Source: DASYAN01 sp963727755
GTDB taxonomy: Bacteria; Chloroflexota; Ktedonobacteria; Ktedonobacterales; Ktedonobacteraceae
NCBI GenBank assembly: GCA_963727755.1
Contig: CAVSHN010000010.1
Coordinates: 116,243-180,242 of the forward strand
DNA length: 64,000 nucleotides
Direction: 5' to 3'
The translations under genes and the position numbers were made by a program. Shown in pieces: positions 17,964 to 25,633 of this stretch (position 1 is its first letter; the number at the start of each line of letters is the position of its first letter). The notes beneath the pieces are model-generated. The model was not told the DNA's origin. It did not search any database and saw only the letters and a list, made by a program, of their open reading frames with translations.

Positions 17964-18015
17964 GAGTTTGTCCTTTGCTAGAGAGTAAATCTCAACGGTA
18001 TTGGCTCATTTCTCA

Positions 18016-18041
18016 TTGAGACTTTTGAGAAAACGTCTCAA
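18016..18041 (-). promoter_or_regulatory. Leader palindrome of array copy C
   Basis: TTGAGAC and GTCTCAA arms flank TTTTgagAAAA with one unpaired base, the counterpart of the perfect palindrome at 16775-16800. It lies in the predicted 5' UTR. Confidence 0.45.
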
Positions 18042-18114
18042 CGTCTCTCATTCACACTAAACGGTGAAAAATTTCAGAACACGATAATCAAAAGTAGGCG
18101 TATGTTCTCCTTCT

Positions 18115-18143
18115 TTATAAAGGAGTTATAACTTAACTGTCAA
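18115..18143 (-). promoter_or_regulatory. Array promoter, copy C
   Basis: On the minus strand TTGACA (18138-18143) and TTATAA (18115-18120) are separated by exactly 17 bp, a near-consensus sigma-70 promoter. CTCCTT...AAGGAG brackets the -10 box and could be an operator. The start codon lies about 150 bp downstream, leaving a long leader. Confidence 0.65.
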
Positions 18144-18345
18144 CTCTGACAAATCGAGTATCCAATATTAATTGTACGTGAATAGATCGAAATTTGTCAA
18201 TATGGAATTGGCTATTTATTGTCACTCATTGCTGCCAAATTCTCAGAATGATAGTGGAAGGAAACAACTTTCAATGTAGCACTAAAAAACATTCTCATTC
18301 ACACCAAAAGTTTAAGAGTTGACTTGGCTTTGAGAGTATTTCATG

Positions 18346-18700
18346 CTTCATAGCAGTAGATTTGGCAAATGTCTGCTCATATCCCGCTATTAGCTCGTCA
18401 TCTGTCGAGTTAAGGAACTCAGAGCCTGTTGAGCCGGACATACTCTCTCAGTACGTGTTTCGGGGGTATCCTGCTAGCCAATCGCAGTTTCAACCGCCGT
18501 CGTTGCCAGGGCCGGAAGAGACTTCAGCTTCTGGCTCTTCCGGCAAAGGGTGGCAGGTTGAGCGTGATCTGGCCCTGCTCATTGGTCTCCCCGCAGGATT
18601 TTCCCTACTATCATCTGCTGCCGCCGCTGCTGCCACATCCTTTACTGTTTCAAATGACTCTATTCCTGGTAGAGGCGGCCACGACTTCAGGTAACCTTCC
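18346..18700. repeat. Array spacer block S, copy 2, with short ORFs on both strands
   Basis: This is the second copy of the block at 17105-17440. The plus-strand frame stays open for 110 residues (MANVCSYPAISSSS...). The minus strand has a 48-residue ORF (MSGSTGSEFLNSTDDEL) and, before it, a 71-residue ORF at 18490-18705. A one-base length difference in a G run separates the two copies on that strand. Coding status is undecided. Confidence 0.4.
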
Positions 18701-18812
18701 CGCACCTCGATATTCGCTGATACTCCACTGTTCCATTATTCATTCTTGCGTATGAAATCCACGTATCACACCAGCAGTCTGCGGATTATCCAATCCTATT
18801 GCCCTACGCGGA

Positions 18813-19220
18813 TTACCAGTAGCATTCGGCCCCCTCCGCCATGTTCTTGCTATCAACGGCTTCTCCTCCCTCCTTCGTACTCTGCGGCAGCTCCACCGAT
18901 AGACGCCCTGCCAGAGTCCCCTGATCGCTTGCGGAGGAAGTGCTAGCAGAGAGATCGGGCGTGGTGCCGAAACCGAAGGCCGGGTGGAGAGCTTCGTGGT
19001 CACTATCAGAGGGTATGAAGTCGCTGTCTGGGTGCTGACCATGACTTTGCAGTGCAAACTCCAACCTTGGGTCACCGTGCGACGACCTCTGATCGTCTCT
19101 TGGCTCCTCTTTGTATATGTACTTATCTATTTCCCAAGGTCTTAGACCTGCTGTTCCTGCTTTTTTTTGCGGTGAATTCGTAGTTACATCTTTTGATCTT
19201 GCTATTTCTCTTGGTCTCAT
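18813..19220 (-). CDS. Array copy D: intact conserved-head/variable-tail protein, family unknown
   Basis: This is an intact 135-residue protein. The first 25 residues (MRPREIARSKDVTTNSPQKK) differ from copies A-C, but from PWEIDKYIYKEEPRDDQR onward the shared head is present, followed by LSASTSSASDQGTLAG and a short unique tail ending AEGAECYW. The reading frame through the HPAFGFGTT segment is continuous, which gives the reference frame for the shifted copies A and B. The gene has AAAGGAC upstream, its own promoter in the leader block at 19238-19587, and is the most promoter-proximal copy of the array. Confidence 0.62.
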   Translation of the reverse strand: MRPREIARSKDVTTNSPQKKAGTAGLRPWEIDKYIYKEEPRDDQRSSHGDPRLEFALQSHGQHPDSDFIPSDSDHEALHPAFGFGTTPDLSASTSSASDQGTLAGRLSVELPQSTKEGGEAVDSKNMAEGAECYW

Positions 19221-19237
19221 GAGTTTGTCCTTTGCTG

Positions 19238-19587
19238 GAGAAGAAATCTCACTGGTCTGTGCTCAAACGTCTCAACGTCTAAACATCTCTTATTCAAACT
19301 AAACGTTTAAAATTTTCAGCACACGATAATCAAAAGTAGGCGTATGTTCTCCTTCTCTATAAAGGAGTTATAACTTAACTGTCAACTCTGACAAATCGAG
19401 TATCCAATATTAATTGTACGTGAATAGATCGAAATTTGTCAATATGGAATTGGCTATTTATTGTCACTTCTTGCTACCAAATTCTCAGAATGATAGTGGA
19501 AGGAAACAACTTTCAATGTAGCACTAAAAAACATTCTCATTCACACCAAAAGTTTAAGAGTTGACTTGGCTTTGAGAGTATTTCAGG
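19238..19587 (-). repeat. Leader/promoter repeat upstream of array copy D
   Basis: This is the third copy of the leader block. Identity with the 17981 copy is very high from ACACGATAATCAAAAGTAGGCG to TTTGAGAGTATTTCA, then ends abruptly at about 19587, the right boundary of the tandem array. Confidence 0.85.
19357..19385 (-). promoter_or_regulatory. Array promoter, copy D
   Basis: On the minus strand TTGACA (19380-19385) and TTATAG (19357-19362) are 17 bp apart, with the AAGGAG/CTCCTT inverted repeat around the -10 box. It is the same promoter as in copy C with one -10 substitution. Confidence 0.6.
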
Positions 19588-19725
19588 CTGCATTGTCAAA
19601 ACCGTCGGGGAGCTGCCAGTTAAGGATGGGTCGGAAGCCAAGAGAGAGCATCAGGGTCAGGGATGGGGTGAGACATTGCAAAAACGCTCTGCTCACCCAT
19701 TTTTACAGTTCTGCGTTGGGAGACG

Positions 19726-20773
19726 TCACTTATTCTCAGCCTTTTCATGGTGGCCGCCGAACTCGTAGCGCATAGCAGACAGGATCTTATTGGCAAATTC
19801 GTCTTCGCCACGTGAACAGAAGCGTGCAAATAGGGCCGTGCTGAGTACTGGAGCTGGTACAGCCTCGTCGATGGCTGCTGAGATCGTCCAGCGGCCTTCA
19901 CCCGAATCAGAGACACGACCGCTGAAATTCGGACAAATCGGGACTCTTGAGTAGTGCGCTAGCTGTTAGATCCAGTAACCATGAGCTAACGACACTACCT
20001 CGTCGCCAGAGTTCGGCAACATCAGCAAGATTGAAATCGTATTGGTAGTACTCGGGATGCTTCAACGGTGAGGTCTCTGCATCAATTTCATTCTGATGTT
20101 TCCCAATGTTGGCATGATGCAGAATATTAAGACCCTCTGCGTAAGCTGCCATAATGCCATACTCAATACCGTTATGAACCATCTTCACAAAGTGACCAGC
20201 TCCGTGTGGTCCACAGTGGAGATAACCCTGCTCGGCAGTGCCAGTGATTTTCTCCCGTCCATGTGTGCGTTCAATCGCACCAATGCCAGGAGCTAGAGCT
20301 GAGAAAATAGGATCAAGATACTGGACTGTTTCGTTCTCACCACCGATCATCTGGCAGTAGCCCCGCTCTAGACCCCAGACACCACCGCTCGTGCCGCTGT
20401 CTACATAATGGATGTCGCGATCTTTGAGATGAGCTGCACGGCGAATGTCATCCTGATAGTGTGAGTTGCCTGCGTCAATGACGATATCGCCGGGCTCAAG
20501 ATGAGGGAGAAGTTTTTCCAGAGTTTCATCAACAGAGGCAGCAGGAATCATCAGCCAGATGACGCGAGGCTTGGGCAACTGGTTAGCCAAGCTAGTCAGC
20601 GAATTGGCTCCCGAAGTGATGGCCCCTTCTTTCAAGCGACCTTGTACAGTTGACTCGTGGCGAGCATAGCCAACAACCTTATGACCTGCACGAACTAGGC
20701 GCATGGCCATGTTTGCTCCCATACGTCCGAGTCCAATCATTCCAATTTCCATAGGACATGTGTTTCCTTTCAA
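19726..20773 (-). CDS. gnd: 6-phosphogluconate dehydrogenase, decarboxylating (YqeC/GntZ type; one-base frameshift)
   Basis: It catalyses NAD(P)-dependent oxidative decarboxylation of 6-phosphogluconate to ribulose 5-phosphate in the pentose phosphate pathway. The Rossmann motif GLGRMGANMAMRLVRAGH, the VIDAGNSHYQDD segment and the substrate-site GTSGGVWG are present. The frame breaks near 19925 (GAATTTCAGC). Removing one T gives EFSGRVSDSGEGRWT and a C-terminus ending GGHHEKAENK, total about 348 residues, normal for this family. The C-terminal part lies in a third frame and would be missed by simple ORF calling. The break in such a gene is probably a sequence error. Confidence 0.88.
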
Positions 20774-21000
20774 GGATAGTTATTGACGAGCTAGTCGAGA
20801 ATGCTCCGACAAAAGGAGCGTCTCTGCGATTATCCCACGCAGAGATGGATAGTGGCAAGTGCTTCGTGTCACTTTCCCCCTTATCTTATCGTGTTTATGA
20901 TAGAGCTGCTTGTCGTTACCTGCCTGTAAGTAGAGTTTGGGGCGGCTAGACCAGTAAGTACAGCATGTTCGCTGGTTGCAGGATGAAGGAGGTAGCGGCA
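20774..21000. other. Divergent promoter region between gnd and hsp20
   Basis: This stretch of about 230 bp should hold both promoters. A hairpin TCTCTGCG-attatccca-CGCAGAGA lies at 20821-20845, close to the gnd start. I see no CIRCE-type operator. The 3' end carries the strong ribosome site of a short leader ORF. Confidence 0.35.
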
Positions 21001-21063
21001 ATGCAGATTACACATTACTTGGTGATTGATGAGTATACAGATGTAACAGCTATACGGGGGTAA
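21001..21063 (+). CDS. 20-residue leader peptide upstream of hsp20
   Basis: ATG at 21001 is preceded by a near-perfect Shine-Dalgarno, GAAGGAGG (about 20985-20992), at ideal spacing. The frame encodes a 20-residue peptide (MQITHYLVIDEYTD...) and stops 7 bp before the hsp20 ATG. That stop-start spacing suggests translational coupling to hsp20. The peptide has no recognisable motif, and no amino acid is repeated as in attenuation leaders. Confidence 0.5.
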   Translation: MQITHYLVIDEYTDVTAIRG

Positions 21064-21070
21064 GAAAGGT

Positions 21071-21580
21071 ATGTCAATCTCGCGCCATGATCCTTTGCGC
21101 GAAGCAATGAGCTTGAGGCGTGCCATGGATCATCTTTTTGAGCAGAGCTTTATACGGCCTCGTGGAATGTTTGGTGCACTTGAGGAGGAAGCTGCGATTG
21201 CCCCGATGGATGTCTGTGAGACTGATCAAGGGTATGAGGTATGTATGGCTCTGCCTGGTGTTAGACCCGATGACATCGAGGTAACAGTCCAACAAAATAT
21301 GCTCACGGTGAAGGGACGAGTTAGCTCTCCTGTAGAGGAAGCAGAGCGCAAAAACTGGACGATGCGGGAAATACCCACTGGTACTTTCCGGCGCTCAGTT
21401 ACATTTGATCGTCCTGTAGATGTTGATAATATTCACACACGTTTTGAGAATGGTGTATTGGCTATCTCGCTGCCAGTAAGCCAGGCGGCTGTGCCAAAGC
21501 GGATTTCACTTTCTAGTGGTCAATCAAGGCCTGTGGAGATTGAGACCAAGCAAGAGGGCAAACAAGGGACCAAACAATAA
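21071..21580 (+). CDS. Hsp20-family small heat-shock protein
   Basis: This 169-residue protein has the alpha-crystallin domain at about residues 40-145. It includes the beta-strand segment DVCETDQGYEVCMALPGV, the loop EREEIPTGTFRRS-like region (MREIPTGTFRRSVTF) and the conserved FENGVLAISLP. The C-terminal tail is charged (KQEGKQGTKQ). It acts as an ATP-independent holdase that keeps unfolded proteins soluble under stress. It follows a short leader ORF by 7 bp. The IxI-type C-terminal anchor is not obvious. Confidence 0.9.
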   Translation: MSISRHDPLREAMSLRRAMDHLFEQSFIRPRGMFGALEEEAAIAPMDVCETDQGYEVCMALPGVRPDDIEVTVQQNMLTVKGRVSSPVEEAERKNWTMREIPTGTFRRSVTFDRPVDVDNIHTRFENGVLAISLPVSQAAVPKRISLSSGQSRPVEIETKQEGKQGTKQ

Positions 21581-21587
21581 GAGGAAA

Positions 21588-21638
21588 AGGTCTCTTCACA
21601 GAGGGGAGAAGGTCAGCGTATGAAGTATGCTTGCCTTC
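21588..21638 (+). terminator. Probable terminator after hsp20
   Basis: An imperfect stem GAGAAGG...CCTTCTC with an inner AGCGTAT/GTATGCT pairing lies within 60 bp of the hsp20 stop codon; the following tract is only mildly T-rich. Confidence 0.4.
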
Positions 21639-21816
21639 TCTTCACATATTTGCCAAAGTCCTTCCTTGCTCTCCCATTATCCCGTTATCCCAGGAAACTT
21701 GACATTGCAGGAAAAGGATGCTAGAGTAGCAGTAAGCACATGGGCATAGAGGATTCTTATGGCACATTTTTTCCGATCCTACTGATGATGATTAGAAAGA
21801 ATGTCACGAACGAGTG

Positions 21817-22236
21817 ATGAGTATACAAGCACAACGTAGCATACGTGAAGAAGATGGAAATCATATTGAGGACCAGCTGAAAAATAGCCGGCTGTTAAAA
21901 CTGCTTCACCAGCACGTTTTACGCAAACTTTTTCGTCACCTGAACCGGACGACACCCGCTCAGCGTTCGAGAATTCCAAGCGAGTCTCAAAAGAACCTTG
22001 TGCTAACAGGTCTGATCTTAGGTTTCATCAGCGTCTTTATCGCCTTTTTCCCTGTCTGTGGGCTACCAATCGCTATAACTGGACTAGCACTAGGTGCTTA
22101 TGGTCGCAGTACAACCTCATTGCAGATGATGTCATCTTGGGCATGTGCCCTCTCCCTGGTCGGGCTGATGCTGGCTTTTTTCTATACCATGATAACCATT
22201 AGTGTTTATGTGGGTAATTACCTATTTGGGTCTTGA
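21817..22236 (+). CDS. Small membrane protein with two C-terminal transmembrane segments
   Basis: About 139 residues. The N-terminal 65 residues are basic and cytoplasmic in character. Two hydrophobic segments follow: LVLTGLILGFISVFIAFFP with VCGLPIAITGLALGAYG, and a second, SWACALSLVGLMLAFFYTMI. The pattern resembles DUF4190-type membrane proteins, but I would not insist on the family. I start at the ATG at 21817 rather than the overlapping GTG at 21814. It ends 20 bp before aroA, so the two are probably co-transcribed. Confidence 0.55.
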   Translation: MSIQAQRSIREEDGNHIEDQLKNSRLLKLLHQHVLRKLFRHLNRTTPAQRSRIPSESQKNLVLTGLILGFISVFIAFFPVCGLPIAITGLALGAYGRSTTSLQMMSSWACALSLVGLMLAFFYTMITISVYVGNYLFGS

Positions 22237-22256
22237 GGTCGCATAGGAAGGAAAGA

Positions 22257-23606
22257 ATGACAATTTCGGTATTACGAGGAGATAATCTTTACATTGCCCC
22301 ATCGAATCGGATTCACGGTGCTCCTGAAGTACCATCTTCCAAATACTACACGTTGCGATATATTCTTGCTGCAACTTTAGCACAAGGTGAAAGTCGCGTT
22401 ATTTTACCAGCGCGGAGCGATGATACTGATGCCCTATTTCGCAGTTGTCAGGCTCTTGGAGCACGGCTCTCATGGGAAGATGAGCAGCAGCGCGTACTTT
22501 GTATCCAAGGAGTTGGGCGTCCTCCTCACAGGAGTGAACCTGTGACGATCAATGTAGGTAATGCAGGGGCAGTCTTGCGTTTGCTCCTTGGCGTGGGAGC
22601 ATTGCTGCCTAAGGTAACATTCGTGACTGATTATCCGCAGTCGCTAGGTAAACGTCCCAATCGCGAATTGTTGGAAGCACTTGACTTTCTTGGGGCGACG
22701 TGTGAAGGAACGGGTGCGGAAGGATATTTGCCGATTACTATCCGTGGTGGCAATCTCCATAGTGGGCATGTGAGAATTTCTGGAGCACGTAGCTCACAAT
22801 ACTTAAGCTCCCTGCTTTTCCTTGCTCCCTTGCTTGGTGAGACGGTAGAGATCACTGTCGTCGATCAATTGAAATCCCAGCCTCTAGTCCGGGCCACGCT
22901 GGAGGTATTGCAGAAGGCAGGTATTGTAGTCGAGCATAATCAAGCACTAGATCATTTCGTCATTGCGGCTGGACAGGCTTACCAGCCCAGAGAATATGTG
23001 ATCCCTGGTGATTATCCCTCGGCAGCAGCTCTGCTGGCAGCTTGTGTAGTGACTAATGATCCTCTCAGCGAATTATCCCTAGCGCGTCTACGACCGGGCG
23101 ACGAAGTTGGCGAAGTTCTGCTGGATGCATTTCGTTCGATGGGAGCTGATCTGCATAGGAGTTGCGATACGCTTATCGTACGGGGAGGTCGTCGCTTACA
23201 TGGTATGGAATTAGATGGTGACCGCGTTATTGATTGTATTCCTGTATTAGTCGCGGCAGCCTGTTTCGCTGAGGGTGAGAGTCGTTTCTATAATGTCGAG
23301 AGTCTCCATTATAAAGAGTCCGATCGAATTGATGATCTATGCGCGGAATTACGGCATGCTGGTTGTAGTGTTTTTCCGCAAAGGGATGCAATCATTGTGC
23401 AGGGATGTCCACAGGGCATCGAAGGTGGTGTCGTCGTTGATGGTCATGATGATCATCGTTTGCTGATGGCGCTGGCCATTGTCGGGTTGCGCAGTCGACT
23501 TGGCTTAACACTGACGGGAGTTGAGCATATTGCCAAGAGCTATCCACATTTTTTTGATGAATTGAATCATCTGGGAGCTGCTATTCGTAATACCTATGAT
23601 GGTTGA
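22257..23606 (+). CDS. aroA: 3-phosphoshikimate 1-carboxyvinyltransferase (EPSP synthase)
   Basis: About 449 residues covering both inside-out alpha/beta domains. It transfers enolpyruvyl from PEP to shikimate 3-phosphate in the chorismate pathway. Conserved features are YTLRYILAA near the start, GNAGAVLRLLLG, the SLGKRPNRELLEAL loop with a substrate-binding Arg, SSQYLSSLL, and the C-terminal KESDRIDDL with DGHDDHRLLMALA. The PEP/glyphosate-site segment reads GNAGAVLR, where class I enzymes have GNAGTAMR. The start is the ATG at 22257 with GGAAGGAAAG upstream. A strong terminator follows at 23628. Confidence 0.92.
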   Translation: MTISVLRGDNLYIAPSNRIHGAPEVPSSKYYTLRYILAATLAQGESRVILPARSDDTDALFRSCQALGARLSWEDEQQRVLCIQGVGRPPHRSEPVTINVGNAGAVLRLLLGVGALLPKVTFVTDYPQSLGKRPNRELLEALDFLGATCEGTGAEGYLPITIRGGNLHSGHVRISGARSSQYLSSLLFLAPLLGETVEITVVDQLKSQPLVRATLEVLQKAGIVVEHNQALDHFVIAAGQAYQPREYVIPGDYPSAAALLAACVVTNDPLSELSLARLRPGDEVGEVLLDAFRSMGADLHRSCDTLIVRGGRRLHGMELDGDRVIDCIPVLVAAACFAEGESRFYNVESLHYKESDRIDDLCAELRHAGCSVFPQRDAIIVQGCPQGIEGGVVVDGHDDHRLLMALAIVGLRSRLGLTLTGVEHIAKSYPHFFDELNHLGAAIRNTYDG

Positions 23607-23627
23607 TGAGTATGAATGATCTCATAG

Positions 23628-23673
23628 AAAAGCGATCGGGGCAATTCAAGTGTTTGGATGCCTCGATCGCTTT
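23628..23673. terminator. Bidirectional terminator between aroA and the CAP-domain gene
   Basis: A long stem AAAGCGATCGGGGC / GCCTCGATCGCTTT, with A-rich and T-rich outer ends so that it can work on either strand, sits between two convergent genes. Confidence 0.8.
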
Positions 23674-23735
23674 GGTGAGGTCGAGCCTCTGTACTGCTTG
23701 CAACTTTGCGAAATAGGTAGGTTGCTAGCTAGAAA

Positions 23736-24714
23736 TTATGCAGGGTGAGCAAAATCCTCTGTTAGCCAGACCTTGGAGTTTGTGGTATCTATCAATACAT
23801 CAACTCCGACGGTTGTAAAATCCTTTGAAAGGATATTCTGGCGATGTCCGTCGTTAGGAGGCTGTTCGTTTAGCATAGCCTGGTTTAAGCCTGTCGCAGC
23901 GTTGACAGGATTGAGATAGTCTGTACTATAGCCAATATTCTCACCAATGAACGACCATTTTACTCCCACTTGGCTGATGCGCGTGCCGAGATCAGACTCA
24001 TTGGGAAGCTGATGCGACATCTGGTTTGCAGATTGCATTGCCAGATTATGATTATGAGCACTGTTTACTAGCTGCGTGCTCCATTGCAGTGCTGGCAGAC
24101 TGGCCTGAGCGCGTGCCGAATTGATCTGATTGAATACGGCTTGTACGGCTTGGGTTACTGTGTCACTGCTACTTGTCTGTGTTTGTCCGTTCTGAGAACT
24201 ATTCTGTGTCTGTCCGTTCTGAGAACTATTCTGTGTCTGTCCGCTCTGAGAACTATTCTGTGTCTGTCCGTTCTGAGAGTTAGTTTGTCCCCCTGGAGTG
24301 CCCTTGGTCGATGGATTTGAGACAGAATCCGTGAGTAGGGCTGCTATTCGGACAATTGGATTTGCCTGTCGGAGTTGAAATAGGGTTGGAACTCTGGGGG
24401 ATTTTAGAATTGGACCGAGCGTTTGGATTTTTAGGGTCTGCTTGAAGCTGTCCCATCGGGCTTGAGTCGCTTGGTGACGTCTTCTTATTTGCGTTCGGTA
24501 AGCTCATCAGCCCACAGGCTCCATTAAGATTGAATATCCTGAATACGGAACCTCCAGCATTATGACAAGCAGGACGAGATGCAATGTTAGCATGTTGTGC
24601 GAGCAACGGGCTCGCTTCTGTTAGGCAGATACCGACTACCGATCCTAAGGTGAAGAGTACAAATATCCCGCTAGCGAGAATTCTTCCTCTCTTACTGAGA
24701 ATAAGCTTTTTCAT
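23736..24714 (-). CDS. Secreted CAP/SCP-domain protein with QNSSQNGQT repeats (one-base frameshift)
   Basis: The N-terminus is a signal sequence or membrane anchor (MKKLILSKRGRILASGIFVLFTLGSVVGICL). A low-complexity Ser/Asn/Pro region follows, then four 9-residue repeats of the QNSSQNGQT type. The C-terminal CAP (cysteine-rich secretory/PR-1) domain begins VTQAVQAVFNQINSAR and contains WSTQLVNSAHNHNLAMQSA, GENIG and GHRQNIL. The frame changes in the linker, near 24333 (CACGGATTC). One base fewer yields a continuous protein of about 325 residues. CAP proteins are exported in many sporulating bacteria, but their activity is mostly unknown. The domain lacks the cysteine pairs of eukaryotic CRISPs. 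Confidence 0.75.
24178..24285. repeat. Four 27-bp tandem repeats within the CAP-domain gene
   Basis: The unit CTGTGTCTGTCCGTTCTGAG followed by AACTATT is repeated four times with few changes. It encodes the QNSSQNGQT linker on the minus strand, so it is coding and not a CRISPR array. Confidence 0.85.
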
Positions 24715-24880
24715 TGAACCTCCGAATTTGAAGAGAGATTGATCGTTACCGATCTGCTACTATTCTACAGTAGGCGGATAAAGGCGGGATCTTAAGCACA
24801 GGACAAATTGACTATCGAACAATCGTTTCAAACACCTCTCGTGGCGTGGTGTTAAAGTAGAGCCAAAACGCTACAGCTCT

Positions 24881-25180
24881 CTACCCTTGGGCAATAAATT
24901 GCCTGTAGAGATTTTTATTGCCTGAATTGTAGGAGCCCCAAGATACTATCAAGAATTTGCGCCCGTTGGCTGGAGGATGAGGAATAGTAAAGACGTTAGG
25001 CACACTCTCTGGCTTATTCACTAATTGACGAACGCGATTTACTCGTGTATACTCTTTATCATGAAGAAGCGTGCGAAGAAATCGCCAATCGCAGCCTCTC
25101 TTTATAGTTCGCTGTGATCTAGTCCTTGGTCTTCGTGGAGTGTCATAGTGTATAGATTTAAAGCTTTTGACAGTGCTCAA
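24881..25180 (-). CDS. Doubtful ORF overlapping the left arm of an inverted repeat
   Basis: This 99-residue frame starts at a TTG (25180), with basic segments (RRPRTRSQRTIKRG) and LLHDKEYTRVNRVRQLVNK. Its 3' end runs through the inverted-repeat arm at 24914-24950. No family is recognised and there is no good ribosome site. Its 5' end overlaps the better-supported plus-strand gene at 25148. I list it only because the middle part looks protein-like. Confidence 0.25.
   Translation of the reverse strand: MSTVKSFKSIHYDTPRRPRTRSQRTIKRGCDWRFLRTLLHDKEYTRVNRVRQLVNKPESVPNVFTIPHPPANGRKFLIVSWGSYNSGNKNLYRQFIAQG
24889..24950. repeat. Left arm of an inverted-repeat pair, with GGCAATAAATTGCC palindrome
   Basis: Read on the minus strand, GATAGTATCTTGGGGCTCC followed by TACAATTCAGGCAATAAA matches the plus-strand sequence at 25555-25592 in about 33 of 37 positions. 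The outer part contains GGCAATAAATTGCC bracketed by CTCTAC/GTAGAG, forming a hairpin. Confidence 0.65.
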
Positions 25181-25450
25181 TGTGGGGATGTTCTATCTAC
25201 TTTGGAAGCGATAGTCAATGCCTGGATGGAAGAGGAACGTCCACGCATCCGCCACATGTGTCAGAGCGTGCGGGGAGAGCATATCCTGCTAAGCTTTGTC
25301 TATGAGAATTCGTATGACTTGGAGCAACGTGTATCTTCGCATGCGCAGAAGGGAAATACGGGGAGTTTCTTGCATATCTTTGACAATGATGCCATTGATG
25401 ATCCTCCAACTAGCCCTCGCATCCCGGCAACACCCCCTCCTATCCATTAA
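25148..25450 (+). CDS. Small uncharacterised protein inside an inverted-repeat pair
   Basis: This 100-residue protein starts at a GTG with GGAG seven bases upstream. The order of features is MYRFKAFDS, a helix-like segment STLEAIVNAWMEEERPRI, then RGEHILLSFVYE, which looks like a compact alpha/beta fold. The C-terminus is proline-rich and probably disordered (DPPTSPRIPATPPPIH). I do not recognise a named domain. The gene sits between the inverted repeat arms at 24914-24950 and 25555-25592 and is co-directional with the radical SAM gene downstream. The pair could be a small mobile unit with cargo, or simply a gene flanked by repeated hairpins. Confidence 0.5.
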   Translation: MYRFKAFDSAQCGDVLSTLEAIVNAWMEEERPRIRHMCQSVRGEHILLSFVYENSYDLEQRVSSHAQKGNTGSFLHIFDNDAIDDPPTSPRIPATPPPIH

Positions 25451-25465
25451 AAGCGGACGCAATAA

Positions 25466-25598
25466 ATCGAGCCATTCAGGCAATAAATGCTGGATGGGCG
25501 ACAAGAGGATTTTATTGAAATAGGAGTGGAACAATACTACGGACGCGAATGATTGATAGTCATCTCGGGGTCCCTACAATTCAGGCAATAAATTGCCG
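25466..25598. repeat. Right arm of the inverted repeat, plus an internal partial copy
   Basis: GATAGTCATCTCGGGG, then TCCCTACAATTCAGGCAATA (25555-25592) mirrors the left arm and ends in AATAAATTGCC. A shorter direct copy, CATTCAGGCAATAAATGC, lies at about 25467-25484. Confidence 0.6.
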
Positions 25599-25633
25599 AA
25601 CGAATATATTAGAGCTAGAGAAGGAAGATAGTT

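Larger units (their letters stand above)
17981..18345 (-). repeat. Leader/promoter repeat upstream of array copy C
   Basis: This is the second copy of the AT-rich leader block. It is nearly identical to the copy at 19238-19587 over about 280 bp and offset by exactly 1,241 bp from both neighbours. Confidence 0.88.
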
